From Caldilineaceae bacterium (GTDB lineage Bacteria; Chloroflexota; Anaerolineae; Caldilineales; Caldilineaceae), in contig JAJDZJ010000041.1 of NCBI GenBank assembly GCA_022824685.1, positions 1 through 42,892 of the forward strand: a DNA stretch of 42,892 nt, in the 5' to 3' direction. Position numbers and translations under genes: made by a program. The notes under the pieces are model-generated. The model was not told the origin of the DNA and did no database searches. It worked only from the letters and a program-made list of their open reading frames with translations. Within the stretch, counting starts at the first letter, position 1. Each line of letters starts with the position of its first letter. This document shows, one piece after another, positions 17,423 to 25,669 of the stretch.

Positions 17423-18274
17423 TCAATTGGCAGTGTACGGTTCGGCGAGCAGCGCCTGAATGACCGATTCCGAGTAGCTGTACTGGCCTTCGCCAATCTT
17501 CAGAAATCGGATCTGACCGGATTTGTCGATAAAGTACATCGCCGGCCAGTAGCGGTTGTTATAGGAGCGCCAGGTCTTCCAATCATTGTCGATCGCAACT
17601 GCAAACGGAATCGACAGCCGCACAAGGGAGTTCTCGACGTTTTTCACATCCCGCTCGTGTCGAAACTCCGGAGTGTGAACACCTATGATGACAAACCCAT
17701 CGTCCGCATACTTCTCGTGCCATTCCCTCAACGAGGGAATTACATTTACGCAGTTGTATCATCCATAGGTCCAGAACTCGACCAGCACGACATTTCCCCG
17801 TAAGTCCGCCAACTTCAGCGGCTCAGAGTTCAGCCACACCTCGTTCGTAAGTTCCGGCGCCTCTCCCTGCGGCCTCAATTTTGCCAGAAGCTCCAGCTGT
17901 TCAGCGGTCGGGGCCGCAATCTCCGCGGCCTCAACCGCGACCGTCTGCCCTTCCGACCCCTCGCTGGACGACCCATCTTCGGCGGCCATCGATTCATCCG
18001 TGTCCTTCATCGCCGCCCGCGTCTCTGCAACACGTGTCTGAATCGCGCTAACCGTCGCGTTCTGCTCCTCCGCTTCGTCCTGTGCCGGTATCGCTGCCGG
18101 CACGACGCATCCCGCCACCGCCGCGCCCAGGACCAGCATCAACGCAAAACGCCCCACTCGCCGCCAACTCCGCCGCTCCCTACCCCGCAATCGAACCGCG
18201 CAACTCTTTCCGCGGACCACGCAATCGCGAACTCCGACCTCGCAGCCGTTCAACGCTTTCCTCAGAGTCTTCAC
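17423..18274 (-). CDS. TlpA/redoxin-type lipoprotein, candidate selenoprotein (in-frame TGA at Cys position)
   Basis: Two same-frame segments (18274-17762 and 17758-17423) are joined by one TGA at 17761-17759. Read through, the 283-residue product is a thioredoxin-fold protein: LRGNVVLVEFWTYG, then the TGA residue (172), then YNCVNVIPSLREWHEKYADDGF, with IIGVHTPEF and RYWPAMYFID later. Family members have CxNC at this point, so TGA replaces exactly the first redox cysteine, giving UxxC. A bSECIS-like hairpin follows. The N-terminal half has a lipobox (AVAGC, Cys56) and an acidic linker, so the domain would face outside. The GTG start leaves about 40 residues before the signal segment; a later start is possible. 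A nonsense mutation or sequencing error is the alternative. No SelA, SelB, SelD or tRNA-Sec lies in the window. Confidence 0.7.
17722..17761 (-). promoter_or_regulatory. bSECIS-like stem-loop immediately downstream of the in-frame TGA
   Basis: In RNA sense, the UGA (17761-17759) is followed by 18 bases and then an 8-bp perfect stem, AUUCCCUC (17740-17733) pairing with GAGGGAAU (17729-17722), around the loop GUU. The loop starts 26 bases after UGA and begins with G. This meets the published general bacterial SECIS model as I remember it (apical loop of 3 or more bases with G among the first two, 16 to 37 bases from UGA). The codons forming the stem (ATT, TCG, TTG, AGG) look unlike the C-ending codons preferred around it. 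Confidence 0.65.
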
Positions 18275-18330
18275 GATGATCCCGCTCTGCTAAACCTGCA
18301 AAAATGCCGCTTCCGCAAAACGCCAAAGTG

Positions 18331-18362
18331 CAAAAGGAGGCGCGCGCCGCGCGCCCCCTTTG
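18331..18362 (-). terminator. Intrinsic terminator of the spondin/LysM gene
   Basis: Minus-strand reading gives a near-perfect inverted repeat, AAAGGGGGCGCGCG against CGCGCGCCTCCTTTT, directly followed by the end of the T-run. It sits about 30 bases after the stop at 18390, and separates this gene from the redoxin gene beyond. Confidence 0.8.
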
Positions 18363-18389
18363 CTTCTCTTAGAACCTATCTTCCGATTC

Positions 18390-19877
18390 TTACATATCGT
18401 CCTTCTTCTCCATCGCGTCCATTCCGTCGTCCATCATCATGCTACCCATCTCTTCGGCCTCAGCCTGTGTGGGCAGCAACAACGCGTCTCCAACATGGAT
18501 CAAATCACAGTTCGCCAACTCGTTGGCCTTGCAGATGGCAGACCAGTAGTCAATTGTACCATACGCCCGCTTGGAGATGGAACCAAGCGTGTCACCGGCC
18601 ACCACCGTGTAGGGCGTCGACGCATCTTCGGCCAACATGATCTCGCCCGCCATCATGCCGTCCTTCTCATCCATCATGGCGTCCTTGTCGGCCATCATTT
18701 CGTCCTTCTCGTCCATCGCGTCGTCCTTCTCCGCCATCATCTCGTCCTTCTCACCCATCATGGCGTCCTTCTCGCCCATCATCATGCTGTCCATCTTGGC
18801 CATCGCATCCGCATGGGACGGAAGCATCAGTTCATCGCCAATGTGAATGAGATTGCAGTTCGCCAAACCGTTGGCGCTGCAGATCACCGACCAGTATTTG
18901 CTGCTGCCATACGCGCGCCGCGCTATCGAGCCCAGCGTGTCTCCGCCAACCACCGTATAGGGCGTGGACCCTTCTTCCGACAACATGATCTCACCCGACA
19001 TCATATCGTCCTTGTCGGCCATCATCTCGTCCTTCTCGTCCATCGCGTCGTCCTTGTCGGCCATCATCTCGTCCTTCTCGCCCATCTCCTCGTCCATCTC
19101 CGCGTCCATCATCATCGCTTTGTCGATGGTGACCTTCACCAGCGCTGATACATCGGGATATGTATATCCGTCATCCACAACACGAACCGTCCCCTCGATC
19201 TCGGGAAGACCCATGTTCGGGCCAGACTGACGGGGCGCCTGATCGCCGCCTACGCCAGGCTCCTCATTCGCCTCCGTGCCCGCATCCCAAAGCAGCAGCT
19301 CCGCAGTCACGTCCTGCATACCCTCCATCGCCATTCCGTCCATGTCGATGAGCGCAATGCCGCTCTCGCCAGGACCAATGAAGAGGTCGTTCGACTGCAC
19401 AAACATCGTCGCAAAGGATAGGTACGGAGCCTCGTGCGTCACCTTTACCTCAAACTCGTAGGCCCCGCCAGGCAGCAGCGGCCCAGGCCCTTCTGCCCCC
19501 ACCGGCGTATTGAAGACGCCAGCTTGTAGCCCCATCCCGTTCAGCGCCTCTGCCAGCGCCGCCGGGTTGCCGTCCTCTGCCAGCGCCTCCAGCCCGTAGC
19601 CCTTATCCGCCTCACCCTCGACAAACAGCGGCCCCGGTTCGCTGTGCAGCACCCATACTCCCGGCGCAAACGGCGTCGCCAATTCACTGTCGCCGGATAT
19701 GTTCTCTATCCGTATCACGAACGCGACAGCATCGTGCCCCTCTTCGTCTCCCCCGTGGCTCGACTCCATTGTCGGCCCATAACCTGCCACGGCGCTCTCG
19801 GCGGGCAGCAAAACAACCGCAGCAGAGAACAACAGCGACACGATTACAACAAAAGATAGCGTTCTTCTTAGTTGCAT
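18390..19877 (-). CDS. Secreted spondin-domain protein with two LysM domains and Met-rich heptad repeats
   Basis: 495 residues with a signal peptide (LSFVVIVSLLFSAAVVLL, cleavage probably near AVAG). Residues about 48-250 match the Spondin_N fold seen in bacterial secreted proteins (VAFVIRIENISG, VWVLHSEPGPLF, VTHEAPYLSFATMF). Two LysM domains at about 304-353 (YTVVGGDTLGSIARRAYG) and 420-470 (YTVVAGDTLGSISKRAYG) should bind peptidoglycan or related glycans. Each is preceded by Met/Asp/Glu/Lys-only heptads such as EKDEMMADKDDAMD (266-293 and 368-410), and a third Met-rich tail ends the protein. AAGGAGG lies upstream of ATG 19877. Function unknown; a wall-bound surface protein, possibly metal-binding, is a guess. 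Confidence 0.8.
   Translation of the reverse strand: MQLRRTLSFVVIVSLLFSAAVVLLPAESAVAGYGPTMESSHGGDEEGHDAVAFVIRIENISGDSELATPFAPGVWVLHSEPGPLFVEGEADKGYGLEALAEDGNPAALAEALNGMGLQAGVFNTPVGAEGPGPLLPGGAYEFEVKVTHEAPYLSFATMFVQSNDLFIGPGESGIALIDMDGMAMEGMQDVTAELLLWDAGTEANEEPGVGGDQAPRQSGPNMGLPEIEGTVRVVDDGYTYPDVSALVKVTIDKAMMMDAEMDEEMGEKDEMMADKDDAMDEKDEMMADKDDMMSGEIMLSEEGSTPYTVVGGDTLGSIARRAYGSSKYWSVICSANGLANCNLIHIGDELMLPSHADAMAKMDSMMMGEKDAMMGEKDEMMAEKDDAMDEKDEMMADKDAMMDEKDGMMAGEIMLAEDASTPYTVVAGDTLGSISKRAYGTIDYWSAICKANELANCDLIHVGDALLLPTQAEAEEMGSMMMDDGMDAMEKKDDM
18648..18776 (-). repeat. Coding heptad repeat array 2 (21-bp units)
   Basis: About six 21-bp units encode residues 368-410, consensus E/D-K-D-x-M-M-x. 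Related but not identical to the array at 18999-19082. The repetition is at both DNA and protein level, which suggests expansion by slippage or recombination. Confidence 0.85.
18999..19082 (-). repeat. Coding heptad repeat array 1 (21-bp units)
   Basis: Four units encode residues 266-293 (GEKDEMMADKDDAMDEKDEM and following). The unit plus the adjoining LysM domain is duplicated in the second half of the protein. Confidence 0.85.
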
Positions 19878-20063
19878 GGGGTATGTTCCTCCTTGAAATT
19901 GGTTAAACGAACATGTTATGCAACAATATGGATGAACTGCAATACCACATCTTAAAGTATATCAGAATAATATAGCCCAATCAGTGGGCAAAGATTACCG
20001 GATTCTTAACCGCTGGCGCCGTTTGCGCCCCTTCTCGGCCTTTTGCAAGGAAATCACCCTGCC

Positions 20064-20780
20064 ATGGTCGGCGTCAAAATCCTCGTCGTCGATGACGAAC
20101 CCAGCATCGGGGAGGTAGTCAAACTCTACCTGGAAAGGGAAGGCTTTGACGCAACCGTTGTCGGCGACGGTCAGTCCGCCTTGGATCTTCTGCAGTCCAA
20201 TCCGCCCGACCTCCTTGTCCTCGACGTCATGCTGCCCGGCGTGGATGGCTATGAAATCACCCGGCAGGTTCGGGCCAGAAGCACCATCCCCATCATTCTT
20301 CTCACCGCCAGAAAAGACGAAATCGACCGCATCCTCGGCCTGGAGCTCGGTGCCGACGACTACGTCGTCAAACCCTTCAGCGCGCGCGAACTCGTCAGCC
20401 GCGTGAAAGCCGTCCTCCGCCGCACACAGCAGTCCCACACTCCCCCCGGCGGCGAACAGCCTGTTGCCTGCGGCGACATCCACATCGACCCCCGTACCCG
20501 GCAAGTATCCGTCTCCGGCAACACCATCCCTGTCACCGTCAAAGAGTTCGACCTGCTTTGGATGTTGATCAGCAACCCCCATCAGGTCTTCAACCGCGAC
20601 CAACTCCTCGACCAGGTCTGGGGCGTTTCTGAGTTTATCGACGCCAGCACCGTTACTGTACACGTCCGCCGCCTGCGTGAAAAGATCGAGCAGGACCCCT
20701 CGAACCCGCGCCATATCATCACCGTCTGGGGCGTCGGCTATCGCTTTGAACCAGGCGAGCAAGCAGAGGCAAATCACTGA
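20064..20780 (+). CDS. OmpR/PhoB-family response regulator
   Basis: 238 residues. Receiver domain with the acidic pair in ILVVDDEPS, phosphoacceptor Asp54 (LVLDVMLPG), Thr81 and Lys103 (VVKPFS). The C-terminal winged helix contains VKEFDLLWMLISNPHQVF and ends with ITVWGVGYRFEPG. ATG 20064 starts the receiver directly; an in-frame TTG at 20043 would add seven residues, and AAGGA at about 20047-20051 serves the ATG. The kinase gene follows after 33 bases. Target genes are unknown; the divergent spondin/LysM gene is a candidate by position only. Confidence 0.93.
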   Translation: MVGVKILVVDDEPSIGEVVKLYLEREGFDATVVGDGQSALDLLQSNPPDLLVLDVMLPGVDGYEITRQVRARSTIPIILLTARKDEIDRILGLELGADDYVVKPFSARELVSRVKAVLRRTQQSHTPPGGEQPVACGDIHIDPRTRQVSVSGNTIPVTVKEFDLLWMLISNPHQVFNRDQLLDQVWGVSEFIDASTVTVHVRRLREKIEQDPSNPRHIITVWGVGYRFEPGEQAEANH

Positions 20781-20813
20781 AGCCCCTGCACTTGACCCCG
20801 CACAAAGAGTCCT

Positions 20814-22067
20814 ATGACCAACACAACCCTTTCCCCATCAGCCCCTGCGCCGTCAATTCGCTTCCTTCTCGGCGTCGTCTTCGCCATCATCGGCGGTCTG
20901 CTCCTATTCCTTGTCGTCCTCAACCCACCACCGGAGGAACTCAGAGCAATGGCGCTCTTCCTCTCAGTTACCGCTCTCCTGTCCGTCGCGGCAGTCTACC
21001 TCGTCTATCGCCTCGGCTGGCTGCACTACTCACCCAGACTCAGTTGGACTCTGCTCGGCGGTTACGGTTTCGCCAGCCTCCTCACTTTTCTCAACGTCTT
21101 CGTAACCGCCCGCCTCATGTTCGCCAGCGACCATGACCTGCGCCTCGCCGCGGTGCTGCTCATCTTCGCCGGCGGCATCGCAACCGCGCTGGGCTACTTC
21201 CTCTCAACCACCCTCACCGAAAAGATCCAGTGGGTCGGGCGGGCCGCCGCCGCCATCGCCGAAGGCCGTCGCAATGTGCGCGTCGAAGTTGTTGGCAAAG
21301 ATGAACTGGCGCGCCTGGGAACCACCTTCAACATGATGGCCGCCCGTCTCGAAGCAGCCGAAACCCGCCACCGCGAAACCGAGCAGCTTCGCCGCAACCT
21401 CCTCGCCTGGATCGGCCATGACCTCCGCACACCCCTCGCCTCCATTCAGGCTCTCGTAGAGGCCCTCACCGACGGCTATATCACCGACCCCAACGAGACA
21501 CAGCGCTACCTCCGCACCATCCAGCGCGATGCCGCCGCCCTCTCCGTCCTCATTGACGAGCTCTTTGAAATGGCCGAAATCGAAGCCGGCGGCCTCCATC
21601 TCGACAAGCAGCCCATCTCCCTCGCCGACCTGATCTCCGATACGCTGGAGAGCTTCGCCGTCCGCGCCGGAGAGCTGGGCATCGGTCTCTCCGGCAGCGC
21701 AGACCCGCGCGTAGACCCTGTCATGCTCGATGCCGGCCTCATCGGCCGCGTCCTCACCAACCTCATCGGCAACGCCGTGCGCCACACACCCCTGGGCGGC
21801 TCCGTCGCTGTCAGCGCGCAAGCCGTCGCCAGCGGCGTGCGCGTCGATGTCTTTGACTCCGGACCAGGCATCCCCGAAGAAAGCCTGGCCAAAGTCTTCG
21901 AACAGTTTTACCGCGTCGAACCCTCCCGCAGCCGCGCCAGCGGCGGCGGCTCCGGCCTCGGCCTGACCATCGCCAAAGCCGTCGTCGAAGCCCACGACGG
22001 CGTCATCGGCGTCGAAAACCGCGCCGAAGGCGGCGCCCGCTTCTATTTTGTGCTGCCGAATAAGTAG
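20814..22067 (+). CDS. Sensor histidine kinase, four membrane segments, HAMP
   Basis: 417 residues, cognate kinase of the upstream regulator. Four hydrophobic segments at about 17-37, 47-67, 80-102 and 112-132 with very short loops, so no periplasmic sensor domain; it likely senses the membrane or a partner. HAMP at about 133-186, H-box LAWIGHDLRTPLAS (His202), N-box NLIGNAVRHT, G1 DSGPGIPEE, G2 GSGLGLTIAKAVVEAHDG. Complete catalytic motifs indicate an active kinase. The ATG lies 33 bases after the regulator stop. Confidence 0.93.
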   Translation: MTNTTLSPSAPAPSIRFLLGVVFAIIGGLLLFLVVLNPPPEELRAMALFLSVTALLSVAAVYLVYRLGWLHYSPRLSWTLLGGYGFASLLTFLNVFVTARLMFASDHDLRLAAVLLIFAGGIATALGYFLSTTLTEKIQWVGRAAAAIAEGRRNVRVEVVGKDELARLGTTFNMMAARLEAAETRHRETEQLRRNLLAWIGHDLRTPLASIQALVEALTDGYITDPNETQRYLRTIQRDAAALSVLIDELFEMAEIEAGGLHLDKQPISLADLISDTLESFAVRAGELGIGLSGSADPRVDPVMLDAGLIGRVLTNLIGNAVRHTPLGGSVAVSAQAVASGVRVDVFDSGPGIPEESLAKVFEQFYRVEPSRSRASGGGSGLGLTIAKAVVEAHDGVIGVENRAEGGARFYFVLPNK

Positions 22068-22165
22068 GGGTGTTACTTGAATGAGGCTTGCGCCGAAAGC
22101 TGTCTCGCGTTCTGCGAACTAGACGTCAACAAATGCTGAAGCGGCGCAGGTGGAGCAAGCCCCGC

Positions 22166-23128
22166 TTAGCTTCTCCAGTCGAAGATAACCCCAAGAAGCA
22201 CAGCAGGATCGTCGCGCAGGGTGGCGTAGATGGCGGGCGCCTCCTCCACCGGCACCCGATGGGTCACCAAAGGCTCGATGCGAACTGTCCCCAGTTGGTA
22301 GTAGTGGAGCAAAATCCCCAGATCTTCCAACGTAAAGTGGGACGATGACTCGATCGACGCGCGCAGCGCGTGCAGCATCGTCTGGTGAAAGACGGCCGGC
22401 TGGCGGCCGGCCAACGCGCCGATCACTCCGTAAAGTGCGAGCAGCTTGTGCTCGTAGATGAATTCAAAGAGGTCCGGCGCTCCGCAGGCGTCGACGATGC
22501 GGTCGTAGGGCCCGCCCTCAGTGAGCGACTCGAAGGCGGTATCCTCGTTGAGGTCGATTACTCGATGCGCGCCGAGCCGGCAGGCAACATCGAGGCGGCG
22601 CGGGTCAAAGTCTGTGACCGTGACATGAGCCCCGAGCGCCCGCGCGGCCTGCGCCACCGACTGACCGATCAGCCCAAGGCCGGCAACCCACACGCGCATC
22701 GGCGCGGCGACGCGGATACGCCTCGAATGCCTGAACCCGATGCCCGCGATACCGAAAAGCGCGCAAAACTCATGCTCGATCTCGCGCGGCAGTTTGATGC
22801 AGAGACGGTCACTCTCGTTGGCCGCGGCAAGGTCGACAAGGTGCCAGCCCCGGTGGCCGCCCTGAACGCCCAAAAACACAGTCTCTCCCACTGAGAACTG
22901 GTCGACTCGACGCCCCGCTTCCGCGATGACGCTCACATGCTGGTAGCCATATCGGACCGGGAAGAGGCTAACGAAATCGGCCAACAGCCTGTGGCGTTCG
23001 GTTCCGTTTGTGACGCCTGAAAAGAGGGTTCGCGTCACAATCTCAGTGGGGCCGGGTCTCGGGGGGGCGGGCAAATCGACCATTCTTGCTACGCCCAGTC
23101 TCGGGAACTCGATTCCGATACGCTTCAT
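22166..23128 (-). CDS. Medium-chain dehydrogenase/reductase (zinc-type, threonine-dehydrogenase-like)
   Basis: 320 residues with an alcohol-dehydrogenase-like N-terminal GroES fold (LFSGVTNGTERHRL, YGYQHVSVIAEAG) and a Rossmann domain (VWVAGLGLIGQSVAQAARALG, then VTVTDFDPRRLD). The position where classic family members carry the catalytic zinc cysteine (GICGTD) reads GVTNGTE, as in a subgroup often called dehydrogenase-like without the catalytic zinc. ATG 23128 has GGGAG upstream; the frame is open to 23179. Substrate unknown. The gene converges with the kinase gene and is separated from metF by about 100 bases. Confidence 0.8.
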   Translation of the reverse strand: MKRIGIEFPRLGVARMVDLPAPPRPGPTEIVTRTLFSGVTNGTERHRLLADFVSLFPVRYGYQHVSVIAEAGRRVDQFSVGETVFLGVQGGHRGWHLVDLAAANESDRLCIKLPREIEHEFCALFGIAGIGFRHSRRIRVAAPMRVWVAGLGLIGQSVAQAARALGAHVTVTDFDPRRLDVACRLGAHRVIDLNEDTAFESLTEGGPYDRIVDACGAPDLFEFIYEHKLLALYGVIGALAGRQPAVFHQTMLHALRASIESSSHFTLEDLGILLHYYQLGTVRIEPLVTHRVPVEEAPAIYATLRDDPAVLLGVIFDWRS

Positions 23129-23232
23129 TGTCTCGCTCCCGCCGAAACAGGAATCTGGTGTCAGGCAACGAGAGAGCACACCGTGTGCGCAAGCCTCGAG
23201 CCAGCCGAAAGTGTCCCGAACGTTAAGCCAAT

Positions 23233-24204
23233 CTACTCCTTCGGCTTCTCCCGCATTAGCCCCGCACGCTCCACGATTTCAGGCACCGTCTCCTCCTGCC
23301 GGTACGCCATAATATGCACACCGTGCACTCCCTCGATCTGCTTCACCTGCTCAATAATCTCCACGCAGATGCGGATCCCCTCCTCACGCTTGCTCTTCCG
23401 CGGCGTTTTCGCCAGCCTCTCTACGACCGCATCGGGGATATGCACGCCCGGCACTCGGCTGCGCATGAACTCCGCCGCCCGCTCAGAACGCAGCGGACCC
23501 ACCCCAACCAGCAGATGGACCTTCCCGTGCAGGCCCATGTCCCGCGCTCTGCGCATAAACGCCTCAAAGACCGGCACATCGAAACAGTACTGCGTCTGGA
23601 TAAACTGCGCGCCCGCCTCGATTTTCTTCGCCAACCGCAGATGCCGCAGGTCCTGCGGCGGCACGAACGGGTTCGCCGCCGCGCCGAGAAAATATGCCGG
23701 CGGCGTCGTCAGCTTGCGCCCGCTCAGCAACACTCCCTGGTCTCGCATGATCCCCGCCGTGCGCAGCAACTGCAGCGCGTCAAAATCGAAAACGCGCCGC
23801 GCCTCCGGCTGGTCTCCCGCGCTCACGTCGTCGCCAGTCAGGCACAGAACGTTGCGCACGCCCAGTGCCGCCGCACCCAGCAGATCTCCCTGTATCGCAA
23901 TCCGGTTGCGGTCCCGGCAACTAACCTGCAGAACCGGCTCATAGCCAGCCTGCGCCATCAAAGCGCAGCAGGCCACGCTGCTCATGTGGCAGTTCGCGCC
24001 CGACCCGTCCGTCGCATTGATGCCATCGCATACGCCTCCCAGCTTCGCCGCGTTCGCGAATACATCCTCGGGGTCAGCCGAGTCCGGCGCCTCCAACTCC
24101 GCCGTTACCGCAAACTGGCCGGCCTCCAACACCCGCCGCAGTCGGGATTCGCCGCTCCGCGATTCCCAGTCACTGGCCGCCGTCGTCCGGTCTGAATTTG
24201 CCAT
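23233..24204 (-). CDS. metF: Methylenetetrahydrofolate reductase
   Basis: 323-residue flavin-dependent TIM-barrel reductase converting 5,10-methylene- to 5-methyl-tetrahydrofolate. Family features: FAVTAELEAP near the N-terminus with the conserved Glu, GINATDGSG, VLCLTGDDVSAGD, and GAQFIQTQYCFDVPVFEAF. The gene follows metV by 98 bases on the same strand, so the product likely acts with MetV. It may supply methyl groups for methionine, or work in a methyl branch of C1 metabolism; no other C1 genes are in view. Confidence 0.9.
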   Translation of the reverse strand: MANSDRTTAASDWESRSGESRLRRVLEAGQFAVTAELEAPDSADPEDVFANAAKLGGVCDGINATDGSGANCHMSSVACCALMAQAGYEPVLQVSCRDRNRIAIQGDLLGAAALGVRNVLCLTGDDVSAGDQPEARRVFDFDALQLLRTAGIMRDQGVLLSGRKLTTPPAYFLGAAANPFVPPQDLRHLRLAKKIEAGAQFIQTQYCFDVPVFEAFMRRARDMGLHGKVHLLVGVGPLRSERAAEFMRSRVPGVHIPDAVVERLAKTPRKSKREEGIRICVEIIEQVKQIEGVHGVHIMAYRQEETVPEIVERAGLMREKPKE

Positions 24205-24302
24205 GATCAGAAATGAAAGAGTGGGTTCTCTAAGCGTTTGAGGACGATGAATCGGGTCGCGAACCGCCAGAAATCTTGTAATCCCGACCCTGAGGGACCA
24301 GC

Positions 24303-24815
24303 CTACTCCAACTCAATCGCGGACCAGCCGGGCGGCCCTTGCGCGTCAACCCCCTCCAGCAGGTTCAGCCACGCGCTGCTGTTCTGTAATGACCGGTTCA
24401 CCGGCCGCTGCAACAGCTGGATCTCGCCGCCGTACCTCTCCATCTGCGCATCCCGCCGCCACGCCTGAACCCAAACGCACGGCATATCCGGGATCACCTC
24501 GCAATTCCCGTTCTGGCGCACGCCGCCGCACGGCCCGTTGCGCAAATTCTTCGGGCAGTTCATCGGGCAGGTCATACCCGTGCTGTGCAGAATACACTGC
24601 CCGCACATCTGACAGTTGAACAGATACCCCTTCGATACCTCTTCGCTCCACACAAAAACGCGCTCCGTCCACCCCGCAGGCAGGACCCGCCTCAACACCG
24701 GGTAAAGCAGCCGCAGGCCCGCCTCCGATCCCCGATAGACTGCCTCCAGCAGGCGCGGCCGGTCCTTCAACCACTCGCTGCCGGGCATTCTCTTGGATTC
24801 GGCAAAGGAAGTCAT
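24303..24815 (-). CDS. metV: Methylenetetrahydrofolate reductase C-terminal/zinc-binding partner (MetV-like)
   Basis: 170 residues of the MTHFR_C type. The core is a cysteine cluster, FNCQMCGQCILHSTGMTC then PMNCPKNLRNGPCGG, with Cys68, 71, 74, 83, 87 and 96 visible, for metal or Fe-S binding. In acetogens MetV forms a complex with MetF and is needed for its activity. Its position immediately upstream of metF supports the same pairing. A short fusion-free form of this domain is widespread beyond acetogens, so it does not by itself show a Wood-Ljungdahl pathway. Confidence 0.85.
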   Translation of the reverse strand: MTSFAESKRMPGSEWLKDRPRLLEAVYRGSEAGLRLLYPVLRRVLPAGWTERVFVWSEEVSKGYLFNCQMCGQCILHSTGMTCPMNCPKNLRNGPCGGVRQNGNCEVIPDMPCVWVQAWRRDAQMERYGGEIQLLQRPVNRSLQNSSAWLNLLEGVDAQGPPGWSAIELE

Positions 24816-24922
24816 CGAGAGTTCCCATTAACATTGGAGACAACTGGAAGCGGCATGATGATACCATACCTTCGCCAATTCCCTTCATCCCTTCCGCCGT
24901 CGCCCATCCAGCCCTTCGTCCC

Positions 24923-25669
24923 TCACCCCTGCCCTTCTTCACTCTCCTTCCACGCCTCATACTCCGCCTGGGCATCCTCGCGCAGCGGATAATACTTCCG
25001 CAGATCACCCCCCTCGGCCAGCCTCATCCGCGAAAACTCCTCCCACTCCGCGTGCTCTCCCGCCTTGTCCAGCAACTCCGCCGCCAGCCCAATCGGCACA
25101 ACAACAACCCCGTCGTCGTCCGCAACCACGATGTCACCTGGCATCACCAGCGTATCGCCGCAGGCCACCGGCACATTCACCGCAAACGGGAAAATGCTTG
25201 TCTGCGTATGGAAATTCGGCGTAACACCCCGCAGCCACAACCCCAAATCCAGCTCCTGCGCCTTCGGATAGTCCCGGATGCAGCCGTCAATGACTACGCC
25301 AATGCCCCCGCGCCCCTGGAAAAAGGTCAGCATCATTTCGCCGAAAACACCGCTCGCCATGTTTCCTCTGGCGTCAACAACCACCATATCCCCCGGCTGC
25401 GTATGATAAAGAACATGGCGGTGGAGCTGCTTCTCAGGGTCGTTGTACTCGTCTACACTGTACTGGTCCTCCCGCTTCGGCATAAACTGCAGCGTCAGCG
25501 CCGGCCCCGCCGTCACCTTCCCCGGCGTCCATGGCCTCGGTCCCCGAATCTGCGCATCGCTGATCCCCATTCTGCTCAACTCCCCGCTCACAGTCGCCGT
25601 CCCGACTTTCGCCAGCCCCTCCGCCAACCCTCGCGGCGGACGCTGAATGTCCGCAGTCTGAACTGTCAT
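24923..25669 (-). CDS. RraA-like protein (HMG-aldolase/oxaloacetate decarboxylase family)
   Basis: 248 residues. The family motif GVVIDGCIRDYP (Gly-x3-Asp-Gly-x2-Arg-Asp) lies in the middle, with PGDMVVVDARGNMASGVFGEM before and PGDIVVADDDGVVVVP after. These residues bind metal and pyruvate/oxaloacetate in 4-hydroxy-4-methyl-2-oxoglutarate aldolases; the same fold includes the RNase E inhibitor RraA, but the complete motif favours an aldolase or decarboxylase. GGAGGAGGAGAG directly upstream is a strong ribosome binding site. It is about 107 bases upstream of metV on the same strand. Substrate unknown. Confidence 0.85.
   Translation of the reverse strand: MTVQTADIQRPPRGLAEGLAKVGTATVSGELSRMGISDAQIRGPRPWTPGKVTAGPALTLQFMPKREDQYSVDEYNDPEKQLHRHVLYHTQPGDMVVVDARGNMASGVFGEMMLTFFQGRGGIGVVIDGCIRDYPKAQELDLGLWLRGVTPNFHTQTSIFPFAVNVPVACGDTLVMPGDIVVADDDGVVVVPIGLAAELLDKAGEHAEWEEFSRMRLAEGGDLRKYYPLREDAQAEYEAWKESEEGQG

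Noticed and set aside
17759..17761. Reading the TGA as a simple gene end, leaving two separate genes
   Set aside because: The frame continues in the same family at the exact next residue, and the downstream segment has no start or ribosome binding site of its own.
18648..19082. CRISPR-like repeats
   Set aside because: The repeats are 21-bp coding heptads without spacers.
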